Of a stretch of DNA of 64,000 bases, positions 60,426-64,000 are shown piece after piece. The DNA is taken from the NCBI GenBank assembly GCA_016719535.1, contig JADJYX010000043.1, positions 62,001 through 126,000 on the forward strand, read 5' to 3'. A program made the translations under genes and the position numbers. Numbering within the stretch: the stretch's first letter is position 1; every line of letters begins with the position of its first letter. The notes under the pieces are model-generated. The model saw only the letters and a list, made by a program, of their open reading frames with translations. It was not told the origin of the DNA and did not search any database. Origin of the DNA: Rubrivivax sp. (lineage in GTDB: Bacteria > Pseudomonadota > Gammaproteobacteria > Burkholderiales > Burkholderiaceae_C).

Positions 60426-61718
60426 TCAGGGCTGCCAGTGCAGCCGCACGCGGGGCGATCCCGGCCTTGCCAGCGCGCGCGCGTCGGTGCCCAGACCCGG
60501 CACGAAGACCAGCCGGCCCTGCGCCTCGACGATCGGCACGTCACGCTGCCAGGCGGGCACGTCCAGGTCCTGAAACTGCTTCTTCAGGCTGCGCGGCGGG
60601 CCGGCCGCGTGGCGCTGGAACCGTTCGCCGCCCTGGCGCAGCCGCAACTGCGCACCTTGCAGGTCGACCACCGGCACGCCGCCGGTGGCAACGGCCTCCA
60701 CCCGGATGGCACCGGGCCAGGGCGACAGCGCATGCACGCCCGGCCGGACGAGGTCGATCGCTCGCGCCTCGGCCTGCACCGGCTCGCGCGGCGGCACCGC
60801 GCACAGGTGGTCACCATGCCGCCACAGGCCTGCGCCCGGTGCGGGCCAGTGAGCGGCCCGCGCCGACGGCAGTTCGAGCAGCAGGCGTTGCACCAGCGTT
60901 TCGGGCACGGCACCGGGCAGGCTCAGTCGGAGCCAGTGGCGCAACAGCGCCGCCCGGCGTGCCGCGCTCAGGGCCAGCCAGACCGGCACGTTCAAGCCCT
61001 GCGCATCGCCGGCACGAGCGGCATCGGCGGCGGCCACTTCGTCGACCAGCGCACGCACCTCCTGCGCGCGCCGGGCCACTGCCGACAGCGCGGTCTCGGC
61101 ATCGGGAAACAGCGCCTGCAGTTGCGGCCACAGGCGCTGGCGCAGCCGGCTGCGGGCAAAGCGGTCGTCTGCATTGGCGGGGTCTTGCACGAAGCTCAGC
61201 CGCCAGCGGCGGGCATAGGCCTCGATGGCGACGCGCGGTTGGTCCAGCCAGGGCCGCAGCCAGGTCAGGCCGCCGCGTTGAAACTGGCGCGGCATGGCCG
61301 CCAGCCCGGCCGGCCCGGCACCGCGCAGGGCCTGCAGCAGCACGGTCTCGGCCTGGTCGCGCCGGTGCTGCGCCAGCAGCACCAGGCCACACCCGGCCTG
61401 CTGCGCCAGTGCGGCCAGGGCGTCATAGCGCACGCTGCGCGCCCAGGCCTCGACGCTGTCGCCAGGCGCGGGCCGCTCGGTGATGCGGTGGCCATGGAAC
61501 TGCACCGGGCGGCCCGCGCGCGCCCAGCGGCGGCACTGCGCGGCAACCTGATCCATCCAGGCATCGGCATCGGCATGCAGGCCATGGTGGACATGCAGTG
61601 CGTGCACCTGCGCGCCCGCCGCGGCACACAGCCGGGCGGTGCAATGCAGCAAGGCGATGGAATCGATGCCGCCGCTGACGGCCACCGCGAGGCGCGGCAC
61701 CGTCGCACCGGCCGGCAC
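60426..61718 (-). CDS. tilS: tRNA(Ile)-lysidine synthase TilS
   Basis: Ligates lysine to C34 of tRNA-Ile(CAU) so that it reads AUA. The 430-residue protein begins at a GTG (61718) three bases after the accA stop, giving PAGATVPRLAVAVSGGIDSIALLH with the PP-loop SGGIDS at 15-20. HVHHGLHADADAW, AQHRRDQAETVLLQALRGAG and the linker around WLRPWLDQPRVAIEAYARR are typical. The C-terminal tRNA-binding domain includes RQGGERFQ and SLKKQFQDLDVPAW. It is probably cotranscribed with accA. Confidence 0.93.
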   Translation of the reverse strand: MPAGATVPRLAVAVSGGIDSIALLHCTARLCAAAGAQVHALHVHHGLHADADAWMDQVAAQCRRWARAGRPVQFHGHRITERPAPGDSVEAWARSVRYDALAALAQQAGCGLVLLAQHRRDQAETVLLQALRGAGPAGLAAMPRQFQRGGLTWLRPWLDQPRVAIEAYARRWRLSFVQDPANADDRFARSRLRQRLWPQLQALFPDAETALSAVARRAQEVRALVDEVAAADAARAGDAQGLNVPVWLALSAARRAALLRHWLRLSLPGAVPETLVQRLLLELPSARAAHWPAPGAGLWRHGDHLCAVPPREPVQAEARAIDLVRPGVHALSPWPGAIRVEAVATGGVPVVDLQGAQLRLRQGGERFQRHAAGPPRSLKKQFQDLDVPAWQRDVPIVEAQGRLVFVPGLGTDARALARPGSPRVRLHWQP

Positions 61719-61720
61719 GG

Positions 61721-62692
61721 TCAGCGGTCCTTGGTGTCGTTGAAGCGGCCGTACGACTGCAGCCGCTCGTAGCGCCGCTGCAGCAACTCCTTCGGCTTGA
61801 GATCGACCACCTGGCGCAGCGCGTCGTTGAGGCCGCGCTTGAGCTGGGCGGCCATCCACTTCGGGTCGCGGTGCGCGCCGCCGACCGGTTCGTTGACGAT
61901 CTTGTCGATCACGCCCAGCGCCTTCAGCCGGTGCGCGGTGATGCCCAGCGCCTCGGCGGCGTCGGACGCGCGCTCGGCGGTCTTCCACAGAATGGACGCG
62001 CAGCCTTCGGGCGAGATCACCGAATAGACGCTGAACTGCAGCATCAGCAACTGGTCACCGACGCTGATCGCCAGCGCGCCGCCCGAGCCGCCCTCGCCGA
62101 TGATGGTGCAGACGATGGGCACCTGCAGCTGCGCCATCTCGAAGATGTTGCGGCCGATGGCCTCGGACTGGCCGCGCTCCTCGGCGCCGATGCCCGGGTA
62201 GGCACCCGGCGTGTCGACGAAGGTGAAGACCGGCAGACCGAATTTCTCGGCCAGCCGCATCAGGCGCAGCGCCTTGCGGTAGCCCTCGGGGCGCGACATG
62301 CCGAAGTTGCGCGCGGTGCGCTCCTTGGTGTCACGGCCCTTCTGGTGGCCCAGCACCATGCAGGCCTGGCCGTTGAAGCGCGCCAGGCCGCCGACGATCG
62401 ACAGGTCGTCGGCATAGTGGCGGTCGCCGTGCAGCTCCTGGAAGTCGGTGAAGATCTCGCCCACATAGTCCAGCGTATAAGGCCGCTGCGGGTGGCGCGC
62501 GATCTGCGTCACCTGCCAGGGCGTCAGGCTCGAATAGATGTCCTTGGTGAGCTGCTGGCTCTTCTGGCCCAGGCGGTCGATCTCGTCGGAGATGTCCACC
62601 GCCGACTCGTTCTGCACATAGCGCAGTTCGTCGATCTTGGACTCGAGTTCGGCAATGGGCTGCTCGAAGTCGAGGAAGTGGCGCTTTGACAT
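61721..62692 (-). CDS. accA: Acetyl-CoA carboxylase carboxyltransferase subunit alpha
   Basis: Subunit of the cytosolic carboxyltransferase that makes malonyl-CoA. The 323-residue length is standard. FLDFEQPIAELESKIDELR at the start, IARHPQRPYTLDYV, FVDTPGAYPGIGAEERGQSEAI, IGEGGSGGALAI and SPEGCASILWK are the conserved order. The ATG (62692) shares a base with the stop of the glycosylase gene upstream. Confidence 0.96.
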   Translation of the reverse strand: MSKRHFLDFEQPIAELESKIDELRYVQNESAVDISDEIDRLGQKSQQLTKDIYSSLTPWQVTQIARHPQRPYTLDYVGEIFTDFQELHGDRHYADDLSIVGGLARFNGQACMVLGHQKGRDTKERTARNFGMSRPEGYRKALRLMRLAEKFGLPVFTFVDTPGAYPGIGAEERGQSEAIGRNIFEMAQLQVPIVCTIIGEGGSGGALAISVGDQLLMLQFSVYSVISPEGCASILWKTAERASDAAEALGITAHRLKALGVIDKIVNEPVGGAHRDPKWMAAQLKRGLNDALRQVVDLKPKELLQRRYERLQSYGRFNDTKDR

Positions 62693-63363
62693 CAATACTC
62701 CACCGGCAGCGGATCGAGGCTGCGCCAAATATACCAAGTGGCCACCGAACGAAAGGGCGCCCAGGCCTCGGCCACCTCGCGCGCCTCGGCGCGCGACACC
62801 GGCTCGCCGCTGAAATAGTTGACGCTGATGCCACGCAGCAGCCCCAGGTCGTCCAGCGGCAGCACATTGGGGCGCATGAGGTGGAAGATGAGGAACATCT
62901 CGGCCGTCCAGCGGCCGATGCCGCGGATCGCCACCAGCTCGGCAATGATGGCCTCGTCGTCCATCTGCTGCCACTGATCGACATGCACGCTGCCGTTGCC
63001 GAAGTGGCGCGACAGGTCGTGCAGGTATTCGGCCTTGCGCGCCGACAGCCCGGCCTCGCGCAGCTGTGCCGGCGCCAGCGCCAGCACGCGCTCGGGCCGC
63101 AGCGGCACGCTGCGCGGCGCCACCAGCTCCACGAAGCGCTCCCACACCGACTGCGCCGCCTTGACCGAGATCTGCTGGCCGACGATGGACCGTGCCAGCG
63201 TCGTGAAGGCATCGCCGCGGCTTTGCAGCCGGGCATCGCCGAATTTCGGCATCAGCCGCTTCAGCACGCGGTCGCGCCGCGCCAGGTGCCTGCAGGCCTC
63301 GTCCCAGTAGTCGGGCGCGACCACCGGGGGCACGGCCGAAGCCGAGGGCTCGCGGGAAGGCAT
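62692..63363 (-). CDS. DNA-3-methyladenine glycosylase (AlkA-like, HhH-GPD)
   Basis: Base-excision repair enzyme of 223 residues that removes alkylated purines. The helix-hairpin-helix is LVAIRGIGRWTAEMFLIF at 143-160 and the catalytic Asp lies in PLDDLGLLRGI (171 or 172). LARSIVGQQISVKAAQSVW is the usual first signature. It lacks the N-terminal AlkA beta domain, as do many short betaproteobacterial members. The ATG at 63363 lies 22 bp after cysS. The TGA overlaps the accA start by one base. Confidence 0.92.
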   Translation of the reverse strand: MPSREPSASAVPPVVAPDYWDEACRHLARRDRVLKRLMPKFGDARLQSRGDAFTTLARSIVGQQISVKAAQSVWERFVELVAPRSVPLRPERVLALAPAQLREAGLSARKAEYLHDLSRHFGNGSVHVDQWQQMDDEAIIAELVAIRGIGRWTAEMFLIFHLMRPNVLPLDDLGLLRGISVNYFSGEPVSRAEAREVAEAWAPFRSVATWYIWRSLDPLPVEY

Positions 63364-63385
63364 GGCGTGTGCGGCGGGGGCGGCT

Positions 63386-64000
63386 TCAGGCGCGCACCCA
63401 GGTCGTGCCCTGGGCCGAGTCCTTGAGCTCGACGCCCTGCGCCGCCAGCTCGGCACGGATGCGATCGGCCGCGGCAAAGTCGCGCGCCGCCTTGGCCGCG
63501 GCGCGGGCGTCGATGCGCTCACGGATCGCGGCCTCGTCGAGCCCGCTGCCCGCCTGCAGGAAGTCGCGCGGTCGCTGCTGCAGCAGGCCCAGCGCGCGCC
63601 CCAGCGCCCGCAGCAGCAGGGCTGCGTCATGGTCATGGCCGCGGTTGACCTCGGCCGCGAGCTCGAACAACACGGCCACCGCGGCCGGTGTGTTGAAGTC
63701 GTCGTCCATCGCCGTGCGGAAGGCCGCCGCGCGCGGCTGTGTCCAGTCGATGACCGCATCCACGGGCGCCTCGCCGGTGCTGGCGATGCCGTGCAGGGCC
63801 GTATCCAGTGCCGTGTAGAGCCGCCGCAAGGCCTGGCGCGCATCCTCGAGGCTGGCGTCGCTGAAATTGAGCGGGCTGCGGTAATGCGTGCGCAGCATGA
63901 AGAAGCGCAGCGTCTCGCCGTCGAAGGACTTCAGCACGTCGGCGATGGTGAAGAAGTTGCCCAGGCTCTTGGACATCTTCTCGTTGTCGACGTTGACGAA
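63386..64000 (-). CDS. cysS: Cysteinyl-tRNA synthetase, C-terminal part
   Basis: Class I aminoacyl-tRNA synthetase; only the C-terminal 204 codons are in the window. The frame enters at VNVDNEKMSKSLGNFFT with the KMSKS ATP-binding loop. RFFMLRTHYRSPLNFSD and the DALR-like helical domain (AMDDDFNTPAAVAVLFELA) follow. The C-terminal AADRIRAELAAQGVELKDSAQGTTW is the standard CysS end. The 5' part lies beyond position 64000. Confidence 0.96.
   Translation of the reverse strand, partial: FVNVDNEKMSKSLGNFFTIADVLKSFDGETLRFFMLRTHYRSPLNFSDASLEDARQALRRLYTALDTALHGIASTGEAPVDAVIDWTQPRAAAFRTAMDDDFNTPAAVAVLFELAAEVNRGHDHDAALLLRALGRALGLLQQRPRDFLQAGSGLDEAAIRERIDARAAAKAARDFAAADRIRAELAAQGVELKDSAQGTTWVRA

Overview
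The window is high-GC (roughly 70 %), densely packed bacterial DNA. Gene content and style (VanAB, Bug-free TRAP and Liv transporters, PBP1C with an alpha-2-macroglobulin, tilS-lysC-tRNA-Ser, an FMN riboswitch before a type II RibH, GC-rich intergenic palindromes) point to a betaproteobacterium of the order Burkholderiales, most like the Rubrivivax/Leptothrix/Comamonadaceae relatives. Genus is inference. Neighbouring genes very often overlap by ATGA or GTGA.

Layout. 1-9818 (minus): TerB-like protein, M17 aminopeptidase, alpha-2-macroglobulin with an intact thioester, and PBP1C (cut by the window edge), probably one envelope-related operon. 9889-11378 (plus): DUF3237 protein and a dusC whose ends look damaged. 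11379-17575 (minus): a six-gene operon vanA-vanB-(MetE-like)-dctP-dctQ-dctM for uptake and demethylation of vanillate or a relative, divergent from vanR (17652), with two GGATCC-centred operators between and at the vanR start. 18541-24260 (plus): a three-part RND efflux system. 24295-26115: a secreted Cys-rich unknown and a damaged PAS-GGDEF gene with a degenerate active site.

26170-37819: an aryl-propenoate catabolic locus. A divergent amidohydrolase, a crotonase, feruloyl-CoA synthase and an SDR make up a complete set for CoA-dependent, beta-oxidation-like removal of two carbons from ferulate/coumarate. A Liv-type ABC importer (with a LivM-LivG fusion), an acyl-CoA dehydrogenase and a MarR regulator follow in the same direction. 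Two identical-arm inverted repeats (GTTCA-N5-TGAAC) flank the divergent promoters. The expected product, vanillate, is the substrate of the VanAB operon 9 kb away, so the two loci together read as ferulate -> vanillate -> protocatechuate.

37851-40797: SapC-like, CorC/HlyC-like and ApaH genes. 40798-44927: a small accessory patch: an IS1182-family element inserted in a CTAG at the apaH stop codon, a tRNA-Ser(UGA), an IS110-type remnant and a lower-GC lipoprotein gene. 45179-50276 (minus): modABC molybdate transport, rdgC, a secreted nitroreductase carrying a hexanucleotide microsatellite, and a YedK/HMCES-type SRAP protein. 50370-53203 (plus): FMN riboswitch, ribH, small lipoprotein, VOC, GNAT, thrH. 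53204-64000: MscS channel, rlhA, DUF72, glpQ, tRNA-Ser(GCU) with terminator, lysC, tilS, accA, an AlkA-type glycosylase and the 3' part of cysS. No CRISPR array, prophage or rRNA was seen.
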